Translations under genes and position numbers: made by a program | Part shown: positions 11,401-23,618 of the stretch, one piece after another | Numbering within the stretch: position 1 is the first letter of the stretch | How the letters are laid out: every line of letters begins with the position of its first letter | Notes under the pieces: generated by a model | Database searches by the model: none | What the model was told of the DNA's origin: nothing | Seen by the model: the letters and a program-made list of their open reading frames with translations, nothing else | Source of the DNA: Cucumis sativus | Lineage: Eukaryota > Streptophyta > Magnoliopsida > Cucurbitales > Cucurbitaceae | Assembly: GCF_000004075.3 (NCBI RefSeq) | Contig: NC_026656.2 | Coordinates: forward strand, 17,618,607-17,682,606 | DNA: 64,000 bases | Direction of reading: 5' to 3'

Positions 11401-14248
11401 CGATCTGGATTTGTTATTATATCTGCAATTGTTTATTCTATATATCCACTAATGCAGAGATGGAGGACATAAGGTTCTGGGATTGGAAAGAGGTGAAATT
11501 ATTTTACAGATTACTGCTTGGTAATTTTTTGAAGAGTGATTATTGTATCAGAAAGGTTCCCATTGGTGATTTGCTGGCTCCTTTGGATATTTCAGTTTAT
11601 CAGTCAAATATTACTCTTATTAGGTTGTTTAGGTTATATGATATCTCTCCTATTTAAGATGTTATCAGCCCATTTGGTATTATTCTTGGTTTTATATCTA
11701 AGTGTTATATTATTGGGATTATGGCCTGTTCAACCGTCACATGTGCTTATTAATTATGTATCCTGCAACTGATATTGTTATTGGGAACTATTGTAGGGTT
11801 AGGGTTATTGGACCATTAGTGACACCAACATGGAATCCTTTATGTTGGTGTTCTCTCAACGTTGCTCTGGTATGGTTCTGAATCCCATATTATAATGATA
11901 TAAAGTGATGATGTGGAGAGAAGTTGCAGGTTTATCTGTTGGATATTCAAGGTCTTTAGTAAAATTTGAAAAGTCACCTTACCATTCTATCATTCTTTTT
12001 CTGGTGGTTTACTTTGATTTGGGAGAGTTTCATCTTTTAGTCTATAAATTATTCATTTCTTAATTGTCTATTTACTGTGCGTACCATTTGTGAAATTATT
12101 TTAGTTTAATATAGGCATGCGGGTTAATTTGTTGGATAACTGTACTATGATGTATTTTTGGTACTATCATATTTTAGTGGCAACATCACCTGATCGTTCA
12201 GTGAGTCCGCCTTTGATGGATATTCCAGAAAGTCCTTTAGACTCCTGTTTTGGTTTAATTAGTTATTATTATATGTTTTCCACCAAAAAGATGAATTCTC
12301 TAATTATTAATTTTTTTACTTAAATTGACCTTAACATTGTTCTTGTAATTGAAGAATATTTTCTTGTTTCAATCTTTATGGGCTATCTTTAGTTACTTTG
12401 GAGATTATGGATCGTTTCTTACAAAGGTCTGTATATGTCAGTGTCTTCTTTTTCATCGTCCAAATTGCTTTTCAGCTTTTTTGGAAGTATTTTTCTTTAC
12501 AATAATTTGCAATCAAAATTCTTTTGACTATAAAATATTTTTCACTTCATATTCTATTGGTGTCTGAAGATAGTGTATGGGGTTGTTTAGTTTTAGCTTG
12601 ATATCCAACTAATTGATTATTCTATAGAAGATTTAATAATTGGGGAAGACATTGCTTTTGTTGTGCTTTGCTATGAACTTCTTTGCCTTTTGGGGCAATT
12701 AAGTTCATATATTCTGTTCTGTAAAAGCTTTTGTAGTCGTCTGGTTCTCTTTGCACCCATTCACTTCGAATAGGGAGAGGTTGAGCTTCTGCTGGAGTAA
12801 CTCAATAACTCATCATCCAGTACGGTATGTTGGTGTTTTATACTCTTCCTAATGCAGTATAAGCTCCTTTAATCCCTCTACAAAACATACTGACTATGGT
12901 TTTCTTTTTGCATATCCTTGATTTCAGATTTGGCATTTTCTTTCCATTTCGCATAATGCATATGAATGTTGTGCTTTCCTCTTCTTACCATCCCCTACGT
13001 TGGTTTCTTACGTTAATTGAGAAGGATTCACCTTTGTTTTCATTTTTATGTTTAATCTCTCAGAATCGCGCGAGAAATTCAGGTATGTCAGGCGGGTATA
13101 ATCAGCAAGGTTATCAAGCTCGACCCCCTTCAAGTTGGGGTCCTCCTGGGGCTCCACCAATGCAGCAGCCTAATTATGGCTATGGACAACAAGGCGGATA
13201 TTCTGCTCCTTCGTCTCAGTATAACATATCACAACCTCCTTATCAGGGTTATTCCCAACCAGCATCTGGTGGATATGCTTCCAATTGGGACCAGTCTACT
13301 GTTCCGCCAAATCAACCTGCTACTCAAGGAAGTGGTTATGATTACTACGGTCAACAGGCTCCACAGCAACAACAGACAGCTGGAGGCCCTGGTGCTACCG
13401 GAGACAACAGTGGTTATAGTTATGGTCAACCACCAGCCACTACTTATAATCAACAGGGTTATTCTCAAGATGGCTATGGTGGTAATTACCATGCACCTCA
13501 GTCTGGTTATGGCCAACCGCCAACATATGATCAACAGGGTTATAGTTCTACCACAAACTATGGTAATGTGGCTAACGCCACTCAAGATGGGCTCAATTCG
13601 TATGGCTCTCAAGGGGACTCATCACAGACGGTCCCTCCTGCTGCACCACAGCCCTCTTCAGTGAGTCAGCAAGGTTATAGTGCAAATCAACAGCCTAGCC
13701 CTAACCCAGGGAGTTACCCTCCACCAAGTCAGTCGGGGTATGGAATGACTGCACCTTCCCAAACTGGCTATGGAAATCAACCTGCTGCTCAGGCTGCTTA
13801 TGGGGCTGCTTATGGAGCTCCTCAGACTCAGAAACAACCTCCTACTAATCCTCCAGCCTATGGTCAAAGCACTCAGTCACCAAGCACCGCTAGTGGCTAT
13901 GGGCAACCTGCTGGATTGCCATCTGGATACTCAAGTACGCAGCCACCCGCATCCGGGTACACTCAACCAGATTCTGCTTCTCAACGTGCTCCACCATCCA
14001 GTTACGGCACTGCTGCAGCTCAGCCAGGGTTTGCGCCACCTCCATATGGTGGTGCTCCTCCAACAAATCAGTCAGCTTACGGGCAAGCTCCACCACCTTA
14101 TGGTGGCTCTTATGGTGCTGGTTACCCTCAGCCCCATTATTCATCTGAAGGTAATGCAGGTGGTGCTACTCGTGGGGGCTATGATTCTGCATCAGCTGCT
14201 CAGGCAGCGACCCAAAGTGGGGTTGCAAAAGCATCACCAAAAAGTTGA
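8415..14248 (+). CDS. KH-domain RNA-binding protein, FUBP-like, with prion-like tail
   Basis: Six coding exons: 8415-8751, 9242-9525, 9808-9897, 10007-10078, 10264-10380 and 13064-14248, giving 694 residues with all junctions in frame. Residues about 135-205 form KH domain 1 with VGVIIGKGGETIK. Residues about 225-300 form KH domain 2 with VGLVIGKGGETIK. Both keep the GxxG loop (GKGG) that binds single-stranded nucleic acid. The N terminus carries a basic NKRKYDD segment and an AKQRAQEIA helix seen in far-upstream-element-binding-protein relatives. The last exon alone encodes about 394 residues rich in G, Y, Q, P and S (many GYGQ and QQGY motifs), likely disordered and able to condense. The probable role is nuclear or cytoplasmic RNA binding; the target is unknown. 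Intron 5 is 2.7 kb. The gene corresponds in position and type to Arabidopsis At2g25970. Confidence 0.92.
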
Positions 14249-14903
14249 TAATATTGTATGTGTTTGCTTAGGTGTGTATGTTGCGGAGAACGTAGCTTTG
14301 TTTTTGTGGTTTTTATTAGACAGGTAGTTTTATGAGACCTCATTAATGCCCGAATTCTTTACTGTACTTTGTTTTGCTATGGTTAAAAACGGTTCTGGAG
14401 TTTTGTCTCTCTTGAACAAAACACTCTTTCTCTACAGGCGGTGGCGTCTCCTTGATGATTTTGATTTTTGATTGTGGCGTTGGGGATTAAGACTGTTTAG
14501 GATTATTGTAACTTTAAGCTACGGAAATGGTAAAATAGCATTTATTAAATAAAATGTTAGATATGAAAAATTCTTATTTCAAATGTTTATATGAACTTAT
14601 AGCAAAATAATACAAATACATCTTTTAACAGATCTACTTATTCAAAAAATTATTATAATACTTTTTTCTATTAAAATTTATGCGTTGTAAAATATTGATG
14701 TGTGATATATTGTTATAGTAAAGCTGAATCCTTTACTTCCATGTGTGATACATTGTTATAGTGAATATAAATACAGAAGTACACTTGGAAAAACGGAAAA
14801 ATGTGTATGGCAGGTGAACTTCTATTTCTTTTCTCAGGTAAATATAAGTCTAACCCAAAAAAATTCGGATCTCTCCCCGCTGTATCCTAGATTCTTGTAT
14901 AGT
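14249..14903. terminator. Convergent 3' region between KH gene and ferrochelatase
   Basis: The KH gene (+) and ferrochelatase (-) end toward each other here, 655 bases apart. AATAAA-like signals near 14545-14555 suit the KH transcript. A 25-base direct repeat with two mismatches occurs at 14698-14722 and 14741-14765 (period 43). Antisense overlap of the two 3' ends is possible but not shown. Confidence 0.5.
14698..14765. repeat. 25-bp direct repeat, two copies
   Basis: ATGTGTGATATATTGTTATA at 14698 recurs as ATGTGTGATACATTGTTATA at 14741, each extending five further bases with one more mismatch. The copies are 43 bases apart in the 3' intergenic region. Confidence 0.8.
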
Positions 14904-17900
14904 TTAAAAGAAATTATTCCTAAAAGCCATGAATGCTTTGGGTGAAAGTAACAAGATGAACGCAAGGACCGAACCAAATAACAATTTGATAGCATATAGG
15001 AAGGGATCGTGGTCATCTGCATCTGTTGAACTTGTGTGGGGTGCCAATGCCGTTGCGGATGGAAGGGCTTCAATTACTGCATCAGCCAAATCTGAAATGA
15101 ATGAAGAATTGCAATTGAGGGCAGGCACACGGCCCCAGTTTTGGATTCCAGATTCAAGTGCCAAGTGCTTATACTCCATATCTATCTCCTCGAGAGTCTC
15201 AATGTGCTCACTCACAAAGCTGGGAAGAGACAAGTAAAACTATTATAAACAAAACGCCACCAGTGCATAAGAATATCCAACTTCACTTAACACGCTTCAC
15301 CTTCTCCAAGTCTTTCAAAACAAGTAAAACAAATTGTAAACACGATCAAACAGCATACTGCTTATAACCAGTTGATTGTTTTAAAGCAAAAAACAGTTGC
15401 CTTTTTTAATTTTGAAGAAAAACCACGTAAACAGCCAATCTTTTGTGATGAAGTTCAAAGTTGAGGAACGACCAAGAAAGCCCAAAATTATTCAAAGCAC
15501 TTTGGGCCTAAGGTTCTCCATCATTAACACTAGCACAAGGAGTTCGAAATATATAATTGTCACGTGAATTAACTTCATTAATATTCACTCTAAGATCATA
15601 TGAGAACCAAGATGAGAAGGATCCCCTGGAATTATGAAGCTACAAGGAACCAAAAACCAAACAATCAAATTAACAGTTCGTCCTTTTATGGTTTATGAAC
15701 AAGCCATACCTCACGGGAACGGCTAGGAGACTCTTAATACCCTTCTGGCCAAGCTCAACAAGAACTTCATCTGTGTATGGCTTAAGCCATTGTACAGGTC
15801 CAACACGGCTCTGAAAAATGTAATACATAACAAGAATAAAAAACCACACGGATGTAGTTAGGAAAACAATGAAATAAAATGATAGAAAATCTGAATAGTT
15901 GTTGGGGCTCAAAATGTTAAAGAAAAAGATAGGAAACCATGCCAAGCTTCAAATTTATTACTAACCTGGTATGCAAGAGTATGCTCATTCCCAATTCCTC
16001 TGGCTTTCAGCTCTTGCATGATTAGGCAGATGCACTCTTCCATTTGATCTTTGTATGGATCTCCAGCATTCTCAACATAACTGACGGGAACCCCATGTGC
16101 ACTAAAGAAAATCATGACCTAAGGTGCAAATAAGTGATGCTATATTAAGAACTAATTGACTTGGACATCCATTGCTGCATAAAAATAAAGCATCTCTCTA
16201 AAATAAGTTTCAGCAAAAATTAAGTACCTCTTGAGGATTGGCAAAATTCTTCAGCTCTGCCTGCATCAAGTCAGCCATTGACTTAATATACCCTTCCCGC
16301 TGGTACCAGGACTTTATAATTGAAACAGGCAACGATGAGAGATATGCATCTTCCCTGATAGACAACTCATAGTCAATAAGTTAAGTTGGTAGCAGTAATT
16401 TTTTTAATAATAACAATAAAATCAAAATATTATAATACTAGACACGATCATCACCTGAACATCTTCTGGAGAACACGAATACTAGACCCAGTTGTAGAAA
16501 TAGAGTACTGTGGATACAATGGCAGCACCACAAGTCTTGTTATCCCATCCCTCTTAATCTGCCACACACAGCAAAAGGAACTACCAATTTTAAACTTCAT
16601 TTCAAACAATGCTTCAAACAAAAACGTGAGGTTACAGGCATATTAGGAAATCCCGTGGTTGGTAGTAATATAAAATTCTTCCCTCCATTCGAATTACAAG
16701 GCAAGGGGAATAGATAAAACATAGAGCGTACTTGCTGAATTGCTTCCTCTGTGAAAGGGTACCAATAGCGCATTCCCACATAGACATTAGTAGACATGTT
16801 TTTCTCCTCCAAAGCCATTTTAAGCGCTTGTGCCTGCAACAAGTATTCACAAATTATCAATATTGAACATTTGTTTTATACCCAACTGGGATATGCCATG
16901 ATGAACAATTTGAAGGAAATAAGAGAGGTCAATCAACCTGTTCATCTGTGATTTTACGCAAAGGTGAGCCACCTCCTATTGAAGCATACCCTTCTTTGCT
17001 TTTGGGAGCACGGTATGTAGATATTAATTTTGCCAATGGCTCTTGGAGGAAACGGAACAACCTTGGGAGTCGGATAATATCCTATGCATCATGAAAAGAA
17101 GTAAGAAAAAAGAGCTATTGGCATGTTAATTTGTTGTTAAGACTAGTTGCATTAATTAACTAAGATACCGGATCTGCAAATAGATTGTACAGAAATGGTT
17201 GGACATCATCAAGCGTTTCCGGCCCTCCAAGATTCAAGAGCAGAACTCCCACCTTGTCATCCACTGCCTGAGATTGAGATTCTAAAGCAAATTCACCAAC
17301 GGTGAAAGTTCCTACTGAGCAACATGCTTGCCCCAGACGGCTTTTCTTCTCAATGGGGCCAGAAAGATGTAACCCCTGAATTACATCTCTGTCACCATTG
17401 GAGCTAGAACAAGAAACCACTAATCCTGTAGACCTATCACGAACTTGCAGATTTCCAGACGTTTTGCAAGAGAAAGTCACGCGAGATTTCGGCAAAGAGC
17501 ATAACCTGAAAACAGGAAAATATACATTGAATTCCTAACTTCGACAATATAACACCTAAACCCCCCCTTAAAATATCAGTCACTGCCATGACATCCTCCA
17601 TACAATAAAATAACTAAGAAACTTCCTTCACATCAACTCCAGCTACTAGAATCCACGATCACATAACTTCACATTGATCGAACTAAAAGGACTGATTCCA
17701 AGTATACGACACGGGGTAACTTCATCCAATAATCAACATAGAGTTCAAATGGGGGCGAAATTTTAAAAGGGTACAAACGATATAAACCAAAATCCAGATT
17801 CCAAAGCAAGAAGAAAAGGTCGGTTAAGAATTAACCGATAAGGAACATGAAGAAGAAGTGATATAAAAGAGAACTTACGATGAAATTCTTTGATCCGAAT

Positions 17901-17967
17901 TGAGGGTATTGGTGGAACCGTGAAGCTTGATATTGGAGAGGGCGAGAGAGGAAGAGGCGGCGTCCAT
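14904..17967 (-). CDS. FC2: Ferrochelatase 2, chloroplastic (EC 4.98.1.1)
   Basis: Inserts Fe2+ into protoporphyrin IX to make heme, the last step of plastid heme synthesis. Nine exons (minus order): 17879-17967, 17169-17505, 16938-17081, 16732-16833, 16455-16558, 16228-16354, 15966-16118, 15710-15810 and 14904-15219, giving 490 residues in one frame. The Ser/Ala-rich N terminus ([11 protein letters not shown]) looks like a transit peptide. The catalytic core starts near residue 110 ([17 protein letters not shown]). It includes [30 protein letters not shown] and the active-site His at about residue 309 in [13 protein letters not shown]. The C terminus (about 457-490) has a hydrophobic segment ([13 protein letters not shown]) of the LHC/CAB-like motif that distinguishes plant FC2 and cyanobacterial enzymes from FC1. 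The length fits the family. The start ATG was chosen because it opens the transit peptide and splices in phase. Confidence 0.95.
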
Positions 17968-18240
17968 GGAGTCGAAAATTGGAAGAACAACGATCTAAAT
18001 CCAAAACCCGAGAAGAAATTGAGTACAGATATGAGTGAGGAAGAATGGGATTGGTCGATTATAAAAATTGGAGAAATGGGAAACGTGGAATCGGAAGGAG
18101 GAAGAACGGTAGAGAAGTCAAAGTTGGGGGAGGGAAGGATCCGGGAAATGGAAGCGCCAACCACTCTCCCAAGTCTCACCATTATATATTCAAAGTTTGT
18201 TTCGTGTTGAAGACTCAACGCATCTACGTGTGGGCCGTAC
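17968..18240 (-). promoter_or_regulatory. Leader and promoter of ferrochelatase 2
   Basis: Upstream (minus sense) of the ferrochelatase ATG is a C/T-rich leader on the coding strand. An AATATATAA sequence near 18180-18192 may act as a TATA element about 215 bases upstream of the ATG. ORFs of up to 106 codons on the plus strand here are antisense to the leader and are not supported. Confidence 0.4.
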
Positions 18241-19618
18241 TCCTAACTTTCTTTAATTTCTAATTTTCATCCATATAATTATATATAAAAAAAGTTAAAA
18301 TTTAATTTCCATATTTAAAAGTTAGGATTAAAATAGAACATATTTAGTCAAATTAATAACTCGAGTTCCTCTTAAATATGTTCTTCGATATTTTTACAAA
18401 TCTCATCTAAGTTCGATGGTACTTAACTTATTAAGTAGGAGTAAAAATTGCTTATTAATGCTACATATCGCTACTAAAAATTTATCGATATCTAAAGTAA
18501 CTAATAATTTTTGTTGATTTGCAATTTTTAAAAATATTGCTCAGCCCTACTTACCTAAATTTTAATTTTCTAAAAAAGAATTATTCGATTTTTTTGGTAT
18601 TTACACGTGTATTATGTAGGTAGTGCAAAAACTTCAACAAAATTGGTCTAAATTTGTATCAAAGAAATTTAGGCATTTTTGGTACTCACTACATAATACA
18701 TTTGTTCTGAGTGGTTGTTTGATCCTTATCTAAATTACGAAAAAAATAAAAAGAATAAATTGAAATAATAAATAAGTTTCCTAAAATTAACTAAATTCCT
18801 TCTTTTCACCTTTGTAAAAGGTCAAACGTGGAATGAAATATTATTCATTATGATCCAAAGAAAGAAGTAAAGGTGTCTAGTGATATCTTATAACATAGAT
18901 CACCATTGATAGCAATTGTTTATAAGAAGAGTCCAACATCATTCTTTCCAAAGAAAATTCTCATCCTATGTTGAAAATAGATTATCGTTCTAGATATGAA
19001 AAATGATCTGTCAACAAAGGTAATCCATATTCTATATGAAATTTTATTTTGTCTTTTACCAGATGGGTTAAAAGATTTTTTTTTCTTCAATAAATACACA
19101 AGCAACCATTAGAATTCACATCATTTTACCAAGTTGATTAAATCTACACTTCAATCCTTCTAAATTTTCATGGGATGGAAATTAAACGAGGGGCGGAGGC
19201 GAGGGAATCATCCCATCTTGGTCAAATTCCAAATATACCAAACCTAAAAATGACCAAACTTCAACTTCATTTGGGAAAAAAGGGGGAAAACATATTATTT
19301 CCAAATATAGAGAAAACAAAAATGGCTGATGATACTAGAAATCATTGATTATAGTGTAAATTTGATTGGTTGGAGCATTAAGCAGATGTGAAACTTGTCT
19401 CAACAGTCCGAACACTACTTGGTCAAATTCCAAATTTCCAATCAACATCAAAGTCCCATTCTTTCCAAGAAACTAATGAGATTCTCCACTTACTAGACAA
19501 AAAGAAGGGTAGGAAGGAAATGCATGTAAATGTAACTCAAAATAGTTAAAAGTGTTAGGATCCAGTAGAGATTATACAGACGAAATATTTTAGAGAAAGA
19601 AGGATACTGAGTATATCT
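18241..19618. other. Intergenic region between FC2 promoter and PITH gene 3' end
   Basis: AT-rich DNA with no credible ORF. Around 18480-18545 there is a weak match (TTTGCAATTTTTAAAAATATTGCT) to one arm of the family A inverted-repeat elements, probably a decayed copy. Nothing else is visible. Confidence 0.6.
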
Positions 19619-22600
19619 TCATTCGACATTTGAAAATCCGGCACCACCTTCCGCTCGAGTCCTGTCCATGGGCACAAGCTTAGTCATTTAGGGGACTGAT
19701 AGGGTACAAAAGAAAGATGAGAACAAAGATAATAAAGAGCAAGAAAGTCAAAGTGAGCTAGCTCGATGGTAAGTGAAGTGTGCTAGCTCGATAGTAATTG
19801 AAATATACTCATTTCTCTTTAGGTTAGAGGTTCGAATTTTCACAACCCCATATTTTATACTAATGAGCATACGGAACTTTCATCGACTTTTTGAAAAAGA
19901 TAAACACCGGAACAAGCAATGGATAAGAAACTGTTAATAGCTCAATCAAGGGGCATCCTCAAATAAGTTGAGTAGACGGATGTGATCAAAACACAAGGAC
20001 AATAATTTGAAAGAAAATAATTATAAACAAAAAAGATGGATAAGGAGAATGTATAGCTATAACGTATGCAGTGTCTTCTACCGTGGAGATTGAACTGAGT
20101 GAAAGACACTTCAGATTAATGCCTTCTTGGAGCCAAAGAACAAGTAAAATATTATCAATACCATCCATCAATGGAAATAGCACTTACTTGTGGTCAGAAG
20201 GATTTGGTGTGATTTCGTAGACAATTGTTGCAACAACATCTCTCTTTAGCTGTTGATTAAAATGAAGATATTTAGTTATTTAAATCAACAAAATCATCAA
20301 CTGATTCTTGCCCACAACTTTACCTGCGTGGCTTCACCTTTCAACCCAATGTAGTGTATCTGAGTCGTGTCACCACCATAATTATCAGGAAAATGCAAAG
20401 TGATGTTTCCCACACCTTGAAATTTGGAATATCTGATTATGTATATAAATTAGCTGTCAAAAAATAGTTGTAATCTAACATTGAAAGAATTCACAGGCTC
20501 GATAATTATAAGGGGAAAGAAAATGCTCAATTTTTTTGCTATCAATTCAAACATTTTCAGATGATCTGAAAGATATGTTCCTCTATAAAACATCCTTACC
20601 TTGTTTGGTACTCTAATACTCCTTGCAAATTCTCAGCCAAATCCCACTCCTAGAATAATAAAAAATGCGTTACAGTTACAACATATGGTTAGGCGTCAAA
20701 ATTTCTCCATGAATCTCCGCCAGACATGCTAACAGGTAGTACCTGAACAGCTTGCATACTTTGAGCATCTGAGAAGTCAATACCTTCTCGATTGATAAAC
20801 CTGATTATGAAGGATAACTTGCGTATAAGAACTAACGCAGGGAGAGAACTAGAAGGGATAAAACTTAATATTCACATAGAAAACCAAGTGTGTGAAAGTT
20901 CCAGAACATCGAACTTACACCCTCATCTTTGAAGGACTAGTACCATCTGGACCACCAATGATAGATATGCTTTTGATCTTAACATCTGATGTAAATCTAA
21001 TCATAAAAAAAGTGGTAATGAATTTTTAAGAAACAGGGAGAGTGCCAGAACACAAAAAGCGCACACCACATATAAGCAATGTAGCCATCGCTGCAAAACA
21101 AAGATACAGGCACAGAAATCTTCATGACATAATATAAATTTTATTATCAGATAACTAAAATTGTTCTTGTGATATCTGCTTTCGAAGTTTCAGACCAGCC
21201 GACAAACACATAGATTCTTAGACAAACAGTTTTCTCTTGGTAGGAACACGAAATTGCGTTTAGGAAGGGTATGAATTTACTAGGTGAAATGGCTGAGCAC
21301 CTATGGGAATTATTTAGGAAGGCTAGAAGAATAAAAAAAAAGGGGGGAAGTCGTGATAATTTATGTCTTCACAAAATTATTTATTTCCATATTCGCCCTG
21401 AGATATATAAAAGGGATGGTTGAGAAACTATAAATTTTATTACATTAAAATGTAAATTACGAATAACCATTACAATAACTGTACTTATTAACGAGTACAT
21501 ATCAATGTTATTAAGGTATCAGGTATAGTTAGAATCCAAAAGTACAGGAACACCTACGGGATGAAAACTAGCAGTTCAGGATCACCCTCGTTGCTTTCCA
21601 AGTGATCCTGTTGTATAAAAACGAAATATATGAGGCTACTTTATCCTAGCAATCGGGTACATGGCACTGATACACGCAGATATAAAGGTAAGGTACCCCA
21701 GATGAGTTTAACCGATGCTCCCAAGCTTTAAATACTGACTTCACACTTCCTGGAGTTGCCTCATTCAAAGCTGAAACCTAAAAAAATAGCAGAACCTGTG
21801 ATCATAAATAAAATTTCCACCAGTTCCTTTGAGGGAAAAAAAATTATAATACGTGTGGGTTCGACATGCAATCTACAATAAGAGTTCAAGGCTCTTCCAT
21901 AAAAGTTACTCATAAGATTCAATTGATTCCGTCCACAATTATCAACTTGCATGAAACATGCTATTGACGGAAGGGGCAATTGTCATCCTTGTGTGATTTT
22001 AAGAGTAATGCATTCAAAGAATTTCTCCAATCTTAAAGATGAAAAAACTCAACATCATTAATACTTCCACATATTCACTCATAATCTAACCTCTCCGATT
22101 TCTTCTAGCCTTAAAATAAACAGGAAGATTTATCAGTTTCATCAATACTTCGCCCACAGTATTCATTCCAACGTCAGCAGACAATTACTTGTGCCTTAAA
22201 AGTTATGGGGAAAAATCCGTCAGCATTGCTAACATCTACTCATAATTGTTCCAGTTATTGAACAACTCCAATAAGCTTGCAAGACAAGATGGCAATGGAA
22301 AATAATATATTTCTAACAAAGTTATCAAATCCCCTTAATAGTAACCATTGATGTTCTTGCTATGCGTGCTATGTTTATCTCTCGTATAACTCAAATATGA
22401 ATAAAATAGTGGAAATATTAGCACAATCCTCTTCCAATTTCTTCCCAAATGGCTAGGCTGTAAACCCAACTTGGAAAAAGGTAATGTAATTAAGATGTAA
22501 CAAAAAACAACAAAAGAAGAGAACCAGAGATGGAAACAAGAGAACAATATTGCACGGACGATCAGCTACAGTTGAGTTTTGTGTTCATTTGAAGTGAAAA

Positions 22601-23170
22601 CTAAAAAAATTAACCACTAATGCACTAGCTTCTATCACTAACCATGAAATTCTCCAACATCATTCCCACTAAGCCATTAGGCCAGTTCCCTCCAATTTAG
22701 GAGGCACTACCTAAATTAAACCCATCAACATAAATTAAAACTAATTACAAATTAAGTTGCACTAATTCTTAACCTAAGAAAAACCCAATTTGCATGTGAG
22801 GAACCATAACCAACGGCAGGAACAAAGATTCAGCTCATTCATGAGATCATGGGCAATTGCAATTCACATAATATTTTCCAAGCAGTGTAATTGGGAAGGA
22901 AACTAAAAAATTATCATTCAGCTAATGGGTATGGAGATAATTAAAATCCAAAGCCTGGACAATCAAATTTCATATTGAACGATGGAAAATGATTATACGA
23001 ATATGTTTGAAGTGATACGAAGTCGTAAAACGGATTGTCAAAGAAGAAAATTCGTGTGCTAGAGGTAGATACAGATATGCACTAACTCTGGGGAGGTCTA
23101 TGTGCTTGTAAAGAGACCAATCAGAAGAACAATCGTGATCTTCGCAGCTGTGATCGTGTAAGCAAGCCAT
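19619..23170 (-). CDS. PITH domain-containing protein
   Basis: Nine exons (minus order): 23087-23170, 21697-21777, 21558-21607, 20919-20996, 20743-20800, 20600-20649, 20324-20432, 20188-20249 and 19619-19661, giving 204 residues. The last exon (KTRAEGG...NVE, then TGA) is only 43 bases and lies beyond a SINE-bearing intron, so it is easily missed. The N terminus is MACLHDHSCEDHDCSSDWSLY. Most of the chain, about 25-185, is a PITH (DUF1000) domain: a jellyroll-type beta sandwich found at the C terminus of thioredoxin-like TXNL1 and proposed to contact the proteasome. Typical segments are FKAWEHRLNSS, GGPDGTSPSKMRVF, VGNITLHFPDNYGGDTTQIHYIGLKGE and RDVVATIVYE. No thioredoxin domain is attached. 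The His/Cys-rich start could bind metal (inference). The homologue by sequence and neighbourhood is Arabidopsis At2g25950. Confidence 0.93.
19757..19880 (+). mobile_element. tRNA-derived SINE in PITH intron 8
   Basis: CTAGCTCGATAGTAATTGA resembles an RNA polymerase III A box, and AGAGGTTCGAATTTTC about 50 bases later matches a B box (GGTTCGANTCC). The A-box segment is duplicated (GCTAGCTCGATGGTAAGTGA at about 19758 and again at about 19782). It lies between PITH exons 8 and 9, in the sense opposite to the gene. The element is diverged and the boundaries are approximate. Confidence 0.55.
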
Positions 23171-23540
23171 CTTTGAGGTTCCAGAACAATAGGCAGAACG
23201 AAGAGAGATTTCAGAGGTAAAAGAGAAAGTGCGAGATGCTCAAAACGGCGCCGCTTCTGTACGTGAAGGATTGTTTTCGCTTTGATATAAAGCCATTACA
23301 AGAAAACATCAATTACATTTTGTTTGTTTTTTAATAGCCGTGACTAAAATAAATCAAGAGATTATAATAAATGAAATTATCAAGATCAAGATGATATTTT
23401 CTAATGGAACAAAAAAAGAAAGAAAAAACGAAAAGTTGTATCCTTAATTATACTAAAAAGGAATAATAATAATCCATCAACACGTTATTTGGTAGCCTTC
23501 AACATAATTAGTGTTTGCATTCAAAATGTGGAATAGAAAT

Positions 23541-23618
23541 AGGATCATGAAACGTCGAAACAATGAAAAATTAGAGTTGAGGATCATGAAACGTCGAAAC
23601 GATGAAAAATTAGAGTTG
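23541..23618. repeat. 39-bp tandem duplication
   Basis: A unit starting AGGATCATGAAACGTCGAAA occupies 23541-23579 and recurs head-to-tail at 23580-23618 with a single difference (CAATG against CGATG). The near identity suggests a recent duplication, about 370 bases upstream of the PITH start codon. Confidence 0.92.

Noticed and set aside
12896-13063. Upstream extension of the KH gene's last reading frame
   Set aside because: The frame is open but encodes hydrophobic intron-like sequence. A clean acceptor (TCTCTCAG) at 13062-13063 joins exon 5 in frame and matches the known family.
13176-14327. Long alternative-frame and antisense ORFs over the KH tail exon
   Set aside because: Shadows of a repetitive Q/G/Y-rich coding sequence. 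Their peptides are repetitive and have no independent support.
17763-18263. ORFs on both strands over the ferrochelatase leader
   Set aside because: They overlap the transit-peptide exon and its C/T-rich leader. The ferrochelatase model with matching splice phases explains the region.
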